From: Vacuolonema iberomarrocanum LEGE 07170
Lineage (GTDB): Bacteria > Cyanobacteriota > Cyanobacteriia > Elainellales > Elainellaceae
Direction of reading: 5' to 3'
Assembly (NCBI GenBank): GCA_015207365.1
Contig: JADEXA010000043.1
Span: 1 to 64,000 of the forward strand
DNA length: 64,000 bases
Position 1 is the stretch's first letter; the number at the start of each line of letters is the position of its first letter. Positions 51,412 through 59,320 of this stretch are shown here, piece by piece. The notes under the pieces were generated by a model. That model worked only from the letters and a program-made list of their open reading frames with translations, searched no databases and was not told the DNA's origin. Made by a program: the position numbers and the translations under genes.

Positions 51412-52530
51412 ATGGAGAAGCCGGAAGCATTTGATGTCCTTGTCGTGGGTGCAGGTGCAGCAGGAATCGGCATTGGTACTGTCCTGAAAGATCTGGGGTT
51501 GGAAAACTTTGCCATCCTGGAGCGGCACCGCATTGGCGAGTCCTTTCGGTGCTGGCCGCAGGAAATGCACTTTATCACCCCATCCTTTCCCAGTCATGGC
51601 TTTGGACACCTCGACTTGAATGCGATCACCCGCAAAACCTCCCCTGCCATTGGCTTTCGGCGAGAGCACCTGACAGGGAAGCAGTACGCTCAGTATCTGG
51701 AAACCGTTGCTGATTACTTCCAGCTCCCGGTTTCCACCAATGTTGAAGTCCAAAAGATTGAACCTTTACTGCAGGGCCAAGGTTTTTTGGTTCATGTCCC
51801 TGATGGTATTCTCAAAACCCAATTTCTGATTTGGGCGGCTGGGGAATTTCAATATCCCAACTTAACCCCTTTTCCGGGTGCAGAGTTATGTTTACATAAT
51901 TCTCAGATTCAATCCTGGACTGATTTGGAAGGAGATGAATTTATCATTATCGGTGGCTATGAAAGTGGTATGGATGCGGCATCTAATTTAGTTGCATTAA
52001 AGAAACACGTCAAAGTTTTAGATCGCACTGGCATTTGGGCAAGTCCCGATGCTGATCCCAGTATTTCCTTATCTCCTTATACCCTTCAGCGGATTGAGTT
52101 TTGCTACTCGACTGGGCGGTTAGAGCTAATTGGCAATGCTGCGATCGAAGAAGTGGAAGTCGTTCCTAATGGCTATGCCGTTTATAGCGAATACAACAAA
52201 TGGATATCACCCACCCAACCCATTCTCTGTACAGGATTTGAGGGCAGTTTGAAACAAATTACCCATTTGTTTAACTGGTCTGAAGGCTATGCCAGATTAA
52301 CTGAAGAGGACGAATCCACGATGACTCCTGGATTATTTGTAGTTGGGCCTTCTGTACGGCACGGCAACCTCATCTTCTGCTTTATCTACAAGTTTCGCCA
52401 GCGTTTTGCCGTTGTTGCAAATGCGATCGCCCAACGCCTTGGCATTGACCCCGCTCCTCTGAATAGCTATCGACAGGACGGTATGTTTCTGGATGACCTC
52501 TCCTGCTGTGACAACGACTGTCTTTGCTAA
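51412..52530 (+). CDS. CzcO-like NAD(P)/FAD flavoprotein with cysteine tail
   Basis: This 372-residue protein has V-L-V-V-G-A-G-A-A-G-I-G-I near residue 10 (FAD), I-I-I-G-G-Y-E-S-G-M-D near 178 (NADPH) and a T-G-F-E-G-S motif. It resembles flavoproteins linked with metal-efflux CzcD. The C-terminus ends S-C-C-D-N-D-C-L-C, four cysteines in eight residues, a possible metal or disulfide site. It starts an operon with the FeoB-like GTPase and SufE-like genes. The upstream Zur-type box predicts expression in zinc shortage. Substrate unknown. Confidence 0.75.
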   Translation: MEKPEAFDVLVVGAGAAGIGIGTVLKDLGLENFAILERHRIGESFRCWPQEMHFITPSFPSHGFGHLDLNAITRKTSPAIGFRREHLTGKQYAQYLETVADYFQLPVSTNVEVQKIEPLLQGQGFLVHVPDGILKTQFLIWAAGEFQYPNLTPFPGAELCLHNSQIQSWTDLEGDEFIIIGGYESGMDAASNLVALKKHVKVLDRTGIWASPDADPSISLSPYTLQRIEFCYSTGRLELIGNAAIEEVEVVPNGYAVYSEYNKWISPTQPILCTGFEGSLKQITHLFNWSEGYARLTEEDESTMTPGLFVVGPSVRHGNLIFCFIYKFRQRFAVVANAIAQRLGIDPAPLNSYRQDGMFLDDLSCCDNDCLC

Positions 52531-52560
52531 ATCCACTCTCCACTTACCCCCTCTCCGATC

Positions 52561-53352
52561 ATGCCCCTCCTCACGCCTTCCACCCAAAGGTCGATCGTCA
52601 TCATCGGCAAAGAAAACACCGGCAAATCTCAACTGGTTGCCTCACTCACGGGGCGCTCTTCCTACAGCACCAACTTTCGTGGCTCTACGGTGACCTGTGA
52701 AACCTATCCAGGAGACAGGATGACCTTTGTTGATACACCGGGGATTCTATACCGCTCTGACACCGCTACCACCCGCGCAGCTCTGGAACAACTTCAGAGA
52801 CACGACACGGTTTTACTGGTTGTGAAAGCGACGCATGCTGATGAAGATCTGGCGGATCTGCTTCCCTTGGTGAAGGGCAAAAGGGGCATTGTAGTGATGA
52901 CCTTTTGGGATAAGGTATTGTCCTCTGAGTTGACACAGCAGGCGATCCAGCGCTGGCAACAGGCCACCAATCTTACGTTGATTCCAGTGGATGCTCGGCA
53001 CTTAAACACAACGCAACGCCAGGACATTAAAGCCGCAATTGAGCAGCCCTCTGTGTTTCCTGAGTACTGGCAACCGATGCCATTGGGATGGCGAATTGAA
53101 CCGCATCCAACATTGTTGGAGCATTCCCGTTGGGGTTGGCTGTTGGCGATCGCCTTGCTGTTGATACCCGCTGTCCTTACGGTCTGGTTTGCCAATACGT
53201 TTGCTGCGATCGTTGATCCACTCGTACAGGGAATGGTTGAACCGACTGTAGGAATGCTCTCTGGCTTACCGTCCCTGCCCAGAGAAATTTTGATGGGACG
53301 TTATGGCTTAGTCACAATGGGGCCGTTGTATTCAGGTAACATCGGCAAATAA
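52561..53352 (+). CDS. FeoB-like GTPase, probably missing its permease part
   Basis: This 263-residue protein has G-K-E-N-T-G-K-S (G1), V-D-T-P-G (G3), then two hydrophobic stretches including L-L-A-I-A-L-L-L-I-P-A-V-L-T-V-W. It ends in L-P-R-E-I-L-M-G-R-Y-G-L-V-T-M-G-P-L, the lead-in to the gated membrane domain of FeoB-type transporters, and stops soon after. FeoB-like proteins usually exceed 550 residues, so a deletion or early stop has removed the transport core. It lies 30 bases after the flavoprotein and 25 before the SufE-like gene. Confidence 0.65.
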   Translation: MPLLTPSTQRSIVIIGKENTGKSQLVASLTGRSSYSTNFRGSTVTCETYPGDRMTFVDTPGILYRSDTATTRAALEQLQRHDTVLLVVKATHADEDLADLLPLVKGKRGIVVMTFWDKVLSSELTQQAIQRWQQATNLTLIPVDARHLNTTQRQDIKAAIEQPSVFPEYWQPMPLGWRIEPHPTLLEHSRWGWLLAIALLLIPAVLTVWFANTFAAIVDPLVQGMVEPTVGMLSGLPSLPREILMGRYGLVTMGPLYSGNIGK

Positions 53353-53377
53353 AAGCGAAGACCCCATCACGACTGCG

Positions 53378-53809
53378 ATGACTAACCCACTTCCTCCAAA
53401 ATTAGAACGGATTATTCAAAAGTTTCAGAGCATCACCGAACCCAAGCGGCGCTATGAATACTTGCTGTGGTTCGCTAAGCGCGTGCCGCCTTTCCCAGAC
53501 GCAGACAAAATTCCTGCCAACCGGGTGCCAGGATGTGTCTCTCAGGTTTATCTGACCGCTACGCTTCAGGATGGCTGCATTGTCTACTGCGCCGATGCCG
53601 ATGCTCAAATTCCCAAAGGACTGGTGGGATTGCTGATAGAAGGGTTGAATGGGGCCACCCCCACCGAGGTCACGCAACTCACCCCCGACTTCATTCAGCA
53701 AACGGGTTTAAATGTCAGCCTTACCCCGTCCCGCAGCAATGGGTTTTACAACATTTTTAAGACCATGCAGCAACGGGCGATCGCCCTCACATCTGGTGAA
53801 TTCCATTGA
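53378..53809 (+). CDS. SufE-family sulfur acceptor protein
   Basis: This 143-residue protein shows R-Y-E-Y-L-L-W-F-A-K and the catalytic V-P-G-C-V-S-Q-V near residue 52, where SufE accepts persulfide sulfur from SufS. The following strands (A-D-A-Q-I-P-K-G) fit the family. Located in an operon with a flavoprotein and a FeoB-like GTPase rather than suf genes, it could be an extra sulfur-trafficking copy used under metal stress. Confidence 0.85.
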   Translation: MTNPLPPKLERIIQKFQSITEPKRRYEYLLWFAKRVPPFPDADKIPANRVPGCVSQVYLTATLQDGCIVYCADADAQIPKGLVGLLIEGLNGATPTEVTQLTPDFIQQTGLNVSLTPSRSNGFYNIFKTMQQRAIALTSGEFH

Positions 53810-53873
53810 ATCCCAAAGCGTCCAACAAAATGCGTAAGTGCTGGGTATATACAGCAAACTTAAAATAACCTAA

Positions 53874-53894
53874 AAATGAGAATGATTATCATTT
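53874..53894. promoter_or_regulatory. Zur-type box before the phosphoesterase-like operon
   Basis: AAATGAGAATGATTATCATTT is centred on G53884 with a single mismatch between the 10-bp arms. It ends 45 bases before the first gene of the four-gene run to 56798. Confidence 0.75.
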
Positions 53895-53939
53895 TGATGC
53901 TATAGTCTTTGGATCAGTTGTGAAAGGGTATAGAAAAGA

Positions 53940-54332
53940 ATGTCTCTCAATGTGAGTGAAGTGCTGGTGCAGCAAGCAACGACAGGCACTGTAGAGGATC
54001 AAGCCTTTGTCGAAACGATTCGGCAGTCCCTACCCTATGCCTGGAACATCGTCGAAAAACTAGCCCATAGCCTGCATCAGGAAGATGCAGCATGGGCTAA
54101 TCATGCCGTTGCACCACCAAATGAACAGGCGCGCGGACAGTTGCTTCGGATGGTCGGTGGAGACGCAATTCGTGGGGCCGTCGAGCGTCACTTTGAGGTC
54201 AAGTTGGCCTTCCAGAATTGTCATAACCTAGCAGCCTTTCGGCGCGATGCGTTGGACTCAGCAGCTTATCGCGACTTCATCTCGGTGCGTAGCCAAATTT
54301 TGAACCAAACTCCCGAACTCAAAGACTGCTAG
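53940..54332 (+). CDS. Unrecognised 130-residue protein at head of the Zur-linked operon
   Basis: This is a mostly helical soluble protein: F-V-E-T-I-R-Q-S-L-P-Y-A-W-N-I-V-E-K-L-A near residue 25, G-Q-L-L-R-M-V-G-G-D-A-I-R-G-A-V-E near 66, and a C-terminal cysteine. It has several H and E residues, but no motif I can name. It is the first gene after the Zur-type box and 6 bases upstream of the P-loop gene, so it is very probably part of the same zinc-stress function. Confidence 0.55.
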   Translation: MSLNVSEVLVQQATTGTVEDQAFVETIRQSLPYAWNIVEKLAHSLHQEDAAWANHAVAPPNEQARGQLLRMVGGDAIRGAVERHFEVKLAFQNCHNLAAFRRDALDSAAYRDFISVRSQILNQTPELKDC

Positions 54333-54338
54333 ACGCCC

Positions 54339-55124
54339 ATGGCATCCTCTAACATCACGCTCGTTGCTGGTTCCCCTGGTGCAGGCAAAACCACTTGGAT
54401 CAGCCAGTTTTTGACAGACCAATCCCAAGATTTGTTTTACCTGTGTCCGGGGATGGGACGGGACTCTGTGGACTTGGTGCGGATTGGCTATCGTTTCCCC
54501 TGGGTGTCGGTGATTCCTGAAAACCAGGCTCAAACGGTGCTAGCAGGTTTGCCCAGGCAAGCGCAGGTTTACCTGGAACTGGGATTTCATTTGGATCTAG
54601 CATCACCTCTTCTGGCCACACTACCCTGCCAACGGGTCGCTGTCTTACCGCCCAGCTTGAACCAATCCGAATGGCATGATTGGGCGGATGAGGTGATTCC
54701 AGGAAACGATATTCAGGACGCGGGACGTGACCCATTGCCAGAACTTTGGCGATCGCCCTTAACTGGCCAGGTGTTTGACCCGCCCAGTTTGGATGAGCTG
54801 TTGATTGAACTCACAGGCGGGGCTTACGGCAAGGTTATGCGGTTAAAAGGCATCTTTGAGATGCCTGATGGGCGAGCCTTCCATATCGATTTTGTCCAAG
54901 GGCTACCTGGTATCGAATATACCGAGCTGAATTTGCCACGCTGGTTGCAGGGTCGCCCCAACCGCTTCAGCGGATTGGAAGTGGTCGGTCACCATCTGGA
55001 GCAAGAAACAATTTCCAAAACCTTGCTGGCATCTTGTCTAGCAGATGATGTGCTGGCCCAATACCAGCATCAGTATCAAAGGTTGCACCCAGACGAGGAA
55101 ACCAAAGAGGTGTTTTCCATATGA
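54339..55124 (+). CDS. CobW/COG0523-like P-loop protein lacking C-x-C-C
   Basis: This 261-residue protein has Walker A G-S-P-G-A-G-K-T-T near residue 11. Its second half (Y-G-K-V-M-R-L-K-G-I-F-E-M) is like the CobW C-terminal domain of zinc GTPases. The C-I-C-C metal motif, E-T-T-G and N-K-T-D of true COG0523 members are missing, so nucleotide specificity and metal handling must differ. Its stop overlaps the next ATG by 4 bases. A shortened, specialised relative of the metallochaperones is the best description. Confidence 0.6.
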   Translation: MASSNITLVAGSPGAGKTTWISQFLTDQSQDLFYLCPGMGRDSVDLVRIGYRFPWVSVIPENQAQTVLAGLPRQAQVYLELGFHLDLASPLLATLPCQRVAVLPPSLNQSEWHDWADEVIPGNDIQDAGRDPLPELWRSPLTGQVFDPPSLDELLIELTGGAYGKVMRLKGIFEMPDGRAFHIDFVQGLPGIEYTELNLPRWLQGRPNRFSGLEVVGHHLEQETISKTLLASCLADDVLAQYQHQYQRLHPDEETKEVFSI

Positions 55125-55933
55125 AACTCGCAGTGATTTCCTGCATTCACGGTAACTATGAGGCACTGAATGCAGTTCTTTCAGACATTGATGCCCAGAA
55201 GGCCGATCAGATCTACTGCCTCGGCGATTTGGTGGGCTATGGCCCTTATCCCAATGCGGTTGTGGAGATGATCCGCTCGCTGGATATCCCGACCTGCCAG
55301 GGATGCTGGGATGAAGATATTGTGGAAGGTTTGAATGCCTGTGAGTGTAGCTATCCCTCACAACTGGCTGAGACACGAGGACGACTGGCTCACGAATGGA
55401 CCAACAGCGTCATTCATCCAGAAGTGCGCGAGTATCTGGCTACACTGCCTATGACGTTAAAGCTAGACAATCTTTGTTTTGTTCATGGTAGCCCCAGCAG
55501 CCAGCATGAGTATTTGTTGCCCAGCATGGACGGATTTGCAGCTTTAGAGCGGGTATTGTCTGCCGATGCCGATGTACTGTTCTGCGGGCATACGCATGTT
55601 CCCTATGTCCGTGACCTAGAAGATGCTGCACTGTCGGTGAACGTTCAACAACCTGATCAAACTGAGAGCCCGAAACAGTTTCAGGTCGCCTTGAGGCAGA
55701 TTGTTAATGTGGGTTCTGTGGGCGAACCCCGTCATGGGCGTCCCAATGCTACCTATGTCCTCTACGACACGGATACGGCGCAGGTCACGTTGCGAGAGGT
55801 TCCCTATGACTATGCCAAAACTTGCCTCGCAATCTTGGAGCAGGGTCTGCCTCCAATCTTTGCGTGGCGATTGGCACGGGGGATGGAGTTTGCTGAACGG
55901 GCTGATGATCCAACGCATGTATGCGAACGATAG
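55121..55933 (+). CDS. Metallophosphoesterase-fold protein with cysteine in the first metal motif
   Basis: This 270-residue protein follows the YfcE/MJ0936-type phosphodiesterase layout. Motif 1 is S-C-I-H-G-N (residues 7-12), where the family has aspartate at the C8 position. Motif 2, G-D-L-V-G, is intact (D36). Motif 3 is G-C-W-D-E, with cysteine 62 replacing asparagine. Motifs V-H-G-S-P and G-H-T-H are intact. Two metal ligands are thus replaced by thiols, which would favour a different metal or change activity. A C-E-C motif like that of parent-family members follows. It is translationally coupled to the P-loop gene. Confidence 0.8.
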   Translation: MKLAVISCIHGNYEALNAVLSDIDAQKADQIYCLGDLVGYGPYPNAVVEMIRSLDIPTCQGCWDEDIVEGLNACECSYPSQLAETRGRLAHEWTNSVIHPEVREYLATLPMTLKLDNLCFVHGSPSSQHEYLLPSMDGFAALERVLSADADVLFCGHTHVPYVRDLEDAALSVNVQQPDQTESPKQFQVALRQIVNVGSVGEPRHGRPNATYVLYDTDTAQVTLREVPYDYAKTCLAILEQGLPPIFAWRLARGMEFAERADDPTHVCER

Positions 55934-56060
55934 TGTGATGAACGACGACTTTTTGGTTGTCAATAAAATTCCGAAGATAAGGCAGCCATGAGTTTTGCAA
56001 TTTGGTTCGCATTTGCCATGCAGTTGCAGTGATTCAAAATTACAAACGGTTAGACAAATA

Positions 56061-56798
56061 ATGACGCATTGGGCAATTTTGAGTGGCATTGAGGGAAATT
56101 TAGCGGCCTACGAAGCGGTATTGCAGGACATGCGACGGCAGCGCCATCCGGTGAGTGATCTCTACGTTCTGGGAGATGTCATTGGCTTGCATGGGGATAA
56201 TGATGCGGTAATTCAGCGACTTCAATCTCCTCGGTCTAGTGAATGGGTTCCCCAGGTCTGCATCGGTTGGTGGGAAGAGCAGTGCTTTAGCTTGCACGGA
56301 TTGAATAGTTCGCCAGATGCTCCCGAATTGATGGCACAGTTTGGGGGTGATGGAGTGAAACGCCTGTGGGAATCCGTATCGCGGGAATCGGTGCGGTGGT
56401 TGCGATCGCTTCACTTTGGCTTCCATGAGCTGGATTGCTTACTCATCCATGGCAGTACGGTGAGCTACGCGGATGAACTCACACCCGATACACCCGCTAT
56501 TCAGTTGTGCGATCGCCTCGTTCGCGCCGATGCCAATCATCTCTTTTGCGGACGCTCTGGTCAGACGTTTGAGTGCTGGGTGACTCCGACTCGGTTGCGA
56601 TCTACAGTGACAACCCTAGACGGTGTGCAGGACCCCCAAGATCAGGGAAAGACACCCCGCCGCGTTGTCGGCATCGGCTCGGTCGGGCGCATACCCGGAC
56701 AAGCAACCTATACGCTATACAACCCAGAGAGCGATCGCCTCAACTTCAGAACAGTGAACTACGGCAAAGCAAAAGGCTTTGGAGCAACAATCGCTTGA
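56061..56798 (+). CDS. Metallophosphoesterase paralogue with metal motifs lost
   Basis: This 245-residue protein is homologous in order to the preceding gene product. Motif 1 is S-G-I-E-G-N (D to G, H to E), motif 3 is I-G-W-W-E-E (N and D changed) and the G-H-T-H motif is G-R-S-G. Only G-D-V-I-G and I-H-G-S remain. It is probably catalytically dead and may be a partner subunit. The ATG at 56061 is used. It follows by 127 bases without a visible promoter or terminator. Confidence 0.75.
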   Translation: MTHWAILSGIEGNLAAYEAVLQDMRRQRHPVSDLYVLGDVIGLHGDNDAVIQRLQSPRSSEWVPQVCIGWWEEQCFSLHGLNSSPDAPELMAQFGGDGVKRLWESVSRESVRWLRSLHFGFHELDCLLIHGSTVSYADELTPDTPAIQLCDRLVRADANHLFCGRSGQTFECWVTPTRLRSTVTTLDGVQDPQDQGKTPRRVVGIGSVGRIPGQATYTLYNPESDRLNFRTVNYGKAKGFGATIA

Positions 56799-56810
56799 TG
56801 CTTACAGAAT

Positions 56811-56912
56811 TTATACCAATTCGCTAAGAACCCACTACAGATCAGTTTTTGAAAGCCCCGCAGCGCGGGGCTTTCAAAAACTGATCTGGTTTTGGTTTTC
56901 GTAGAATTGATA
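56811..56912. repeat. Hairpin repeat (family C)
   Basis: AGATCAGTTTTTGAAAGCCCCGC and its complement form a stem of more than 20 bp with AGC at the turn. Outer arms ATACCAATTC and GAATTGATAG pair loosely. It lies directly after the phosphoesterase-like operon and may also end its transcript. Confidence 0.6.
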
Positions 56913-56922
56913 GAAATCCTTC

Positions 56923-57017
56923 TATAGCGCTATGCGCGTTAGTTAAGTACGGTTGTGTGGGGCGCGCCGCGCCCCACACAACCGTTGCTGTGCTTAATGC
57001 GGTTGCACACCGCTATA
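56923..57017. repeat. Family A repeat, copy 3 (inverted)
   Basis: TATAGCGCTATGCGCGTTAG at one end, ACCGCTATA at the other, and a GGTTGTGTGGGGCGCG centre match 23808-23904 in reverse orientation. Its right end supplies the last codons and stop of the 610-residue minus-strand gene. Confidence 0.65.
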
Positions 57018-58826
57018 GTTGAGCAAAGGCATAGGATCCAACAAAGGCGGAGTATTCATTCTGGAGACATGATTGGTGTGAAAATCTGTCACGGTTAGGG
57101 TTAAACCGATTTCGATGCGATCGCTATACGCTATGCCACTGGTAGTAACTCTAACCACTTGATAGTCTTGCGCTGAGTTGAGAAGCGGTTCGAGAGCCGA
57201 AATCTGTTGAGCAGTTGGCATTTGCGCAAAGTCATCTAATCGCTCTTGCAGTTGTCGATAGCCGCCTTGTAGGAGCTCATCAAAGGTATCCAGCGAATTC
57301 TCATCGAAGAGGTCGAGCATTAGCCCATAGCTCTCCCCGTGCAGCACAGGGTATGGATTCAGAGCATCACTCTGATCACTTTTCTGGCTTTGAATCACTT
57401 CGGGTTGAGTCAGAATGAAGAGGTTAGAGTCAGCTCCATCTGTATCAGGAGGGGTTACTTCTGCCGGATATGGAAAGGCGATCGCAATGAAAATATCGAT
57501 CTCAGCGGCAGAGGAATTGGCTGTAGATTCTTGGTTTGCTGGGGAATCTACCTCATGTGTTGGGGGTGTCCCATCACTTTCGGCGGTATCACCCTCCACG
57601 CCCTGCATACCTTCTAGCTCATGATTTTCGATATTCTCTTGATGTTCGGGCTGTAGAAGAAATAAGTCGTTCTCTGCCATAGCCAAGTTATGGGTCGCAT
57701 CAATGGAATTTGGTTCTGCAATTGAAGTTGGGGTTGTAGCCTCTGGGGTGGTGGTGGGCGTTGGGTGTGAGTGCTCGCTCGTTGGCTGATCTCTAAGGAC
57801 AACGACTGCTGTGGAGGGGGGAAGTCGTAGGCGATCGCTCGTTGGCTGATCGTTCGGAATCACAACAGTGACATTGACCTGCTGAGGAACATCTGGGGTT
57901 TCCCTTGGTTCTGTACTAGGGAGGATTTCTGGGTGGTTTGTCTCTGCAAAGGCGTTTGTCTCTTGCTCTGGGTCGATTTTCGCCATCTCCGTAATGGAGT
58001 GGTTCATCATCTGGTGATTCATCTGTCTCAAACTCGACCAATCCAAATTCGAGTTGAGGGCGGCTACCAGTATGACGTTTGGCAACGCACCAGGGCGATC
58101 GCCCGCCTCGTCGGCCTCTGCTTCTAATCCCTCTATCGGTCGGGGCAGAGTTTCTGGGTCGATCGATAAGCGATGAGCCTCGCTGATATCTGGAGCATTG
58201 TTGAGATACTGGGAGTTGGCACTAGTATCATGGGCTCTTTTTGCGTCTTCTAGGCCGTGATTCAAATCATCTTCATCATCAGCCGGAGTGTTGATCCAAC
58301 TCATTAGGGTTGTGATGAGGGTTTGGCCCAGTGGCGTATTTTGTAGCAGTAGGGTGAGGGCAAGGGGCACTAAAAGCAGTGGATCGAAGTCTGACTGCAA
58401 CCCCTTACGGTGCCATTCTGTGAGGTAGGACTTGACGGCGCTCCTTTCGAAGATTTGGTTGAGGGTGTGGCGTTCTAGGAACTCGGGCACCGATACCAAG
58501 GGAACATCTGAAGAGGGTATGTCTGTGAGCGGATGAGTTGGATCGCGCTGGGCTCGTTTATCAGGGGCGATCGCCACATCCACGACATGGTGGAGCCCTG
58601 GAGAATAGACCGTCAGCACTTGCTGCACATGGCTGACGACAACAAACGCCAGCTCGACACCGCGCTCAGTCGCAATGCGGTAGTAGAGAGTGTCTAAATC
58701 ATCTTGGGTAATATACCCTTGCACCGTCGATGATTGAAGCACCCTCCATAGTGCATCAAAGTCTGATTCTGATTCTTCTTGGAGGGCTTCCCAGATCAGA
58801 TTACCGTTCAACAGGACACGCTTCAT
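56994..58826 (-). CDS. Acidic 610-residue protein with PIN-like N-terminus
   Basis: Residues 1-60 (R-V-L-L-N-G-N-L-I-W-E-A-L, then D-L-D-T-L-Y-Y-R) resemble a degenerate PIN-type domain. A short hydrophobic stretch (L-L-L-V-P-L-A-L-T-L-L-L) lies near 165. Residues 185-480 are low-complexity, rich in T, P, E, D and N, with a duplicated D-Q-P-T-S phrase. The end is a folded-looking segment. The last few residues and stop are encoded by a family A repeat, so the natural C-terminus may have been altered. It is co-directional with an XRE regulator 18 bases upstream. Function unknown. Confidence 0.5.
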   Translation of the reverse strand: MKRVLLNGNLIWEALQEESESDFDALWRVLQSSTVQGYITQDDLDTLYYRIATERGVELAFVVVSHVQQVLTVYSPGLHHVVDVAIAPDKRAQRDPTHPLTDIPSSDVPLVSVPEFLERHTLNQIFERSAVKSYLTEWHRKGLQSDFDPLLLVPLALTLLLQNTPLGQTLITTLMSWINTPADDEDDLNHGLEDAKRAHDTSANSQYLNNAPDISEAHRLSIDPETLPRPIEGLEAEADEAGDRPGALPNVILVAALNSNLDWSSLRQMNHQMMNHSITEMAKIDPEQETNAFAETNHPEILPSTEPRETPDVPQQVNVTVVIPNDQPTSDRLRLPPSTAVVVLRDQPTSEHSHPTPTTTPEATTPTSIAEPNSIDATHNLAMAENDLFLLQPEHQENIENHELEGMQGVEGDTAESDGTPPTHEVDSPANQESTANSSAAEIDIFIAIAFPYPAEVTPPDTDGADSNLFILTQPEVIQSQKSDQSDALNPYPVLHGESYGLMLDLFDENSLDTFDELLQGGYRQLQERLDDFAQMPTAQQISALEPLLNSAQDYQVVRVTTSGIAYSDRIEIGLTLTVTDFHTNHVSRMNTPPLLDPMPLLNYSGVQPH

Positions 58827-58844
58827 GGTAACGCCGCAACTTAT

Positions 58845-59150
58845 CTATGGTTGAGATACAGGCTTTTGAGCACTAGCGTTTGACAGCTGTCCTGCTTGAT
58901 ACATTTGGCGCAATTCGGCGAAGGTGGGTTCTGGGGCTTCGGCGGTCGTGGCGTTCGTTCTAATCAAGTCTGTTAGTTCACAATCGAGTGCATCACACAG
59001 CTTAATCAACCGCTCAATCCACTCCAGGCCGCTGCGACCCCGCTCCCAGTTTGCGATCGTCGTTTCTGTCACACCCACTGTCAAAGCCAGCTCCCGCTGT
59101 GTCAAACCTGCGTGCTCCCGTAATGCAGCAATGTTTGAAATTGACTTCAT
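58845..59150 (-). CDS. XRE-family HTH regulator
   Basis: This 101-residue protein shows L-R-E-H-A-G-L-T-Q-R-E-L-A-L-T-V-G-V-T-E-T-T-I-A-N-W-E-R-G in its first 38 residues, a standard Cro/C1 helix-turn-helix. A short acidic tail follows. It precedes the 610-residue gene by 18 bases; together they may form a regulated two-gene unit. Confidence 0.85.
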   Translation of the reverse strand: MKSISNIAALREHAGLTQRELALTVGVTETTIANWERGRSGLEWIERLIKLCDALDCELTDLIRTNATTAEAPEPTFAELRQMYQAGQLSNASAQKPVSQP

Positions 59151-59320
59151 TGCCCATGTTCCTCCAACGAAAACCTTTGAAAAGGCAAGGTAATGTCATT
59201 GTAACAGGGATTTACCTAAGAGAGTTTAGGCAAGAACTTGCGGTTTAGCGTTTTTTGCCCTAAATTGTTTTAGGTAAACATTTTAGATAAGTATGCATAT
59301 AGCCGCGTGCAGATTAATGA

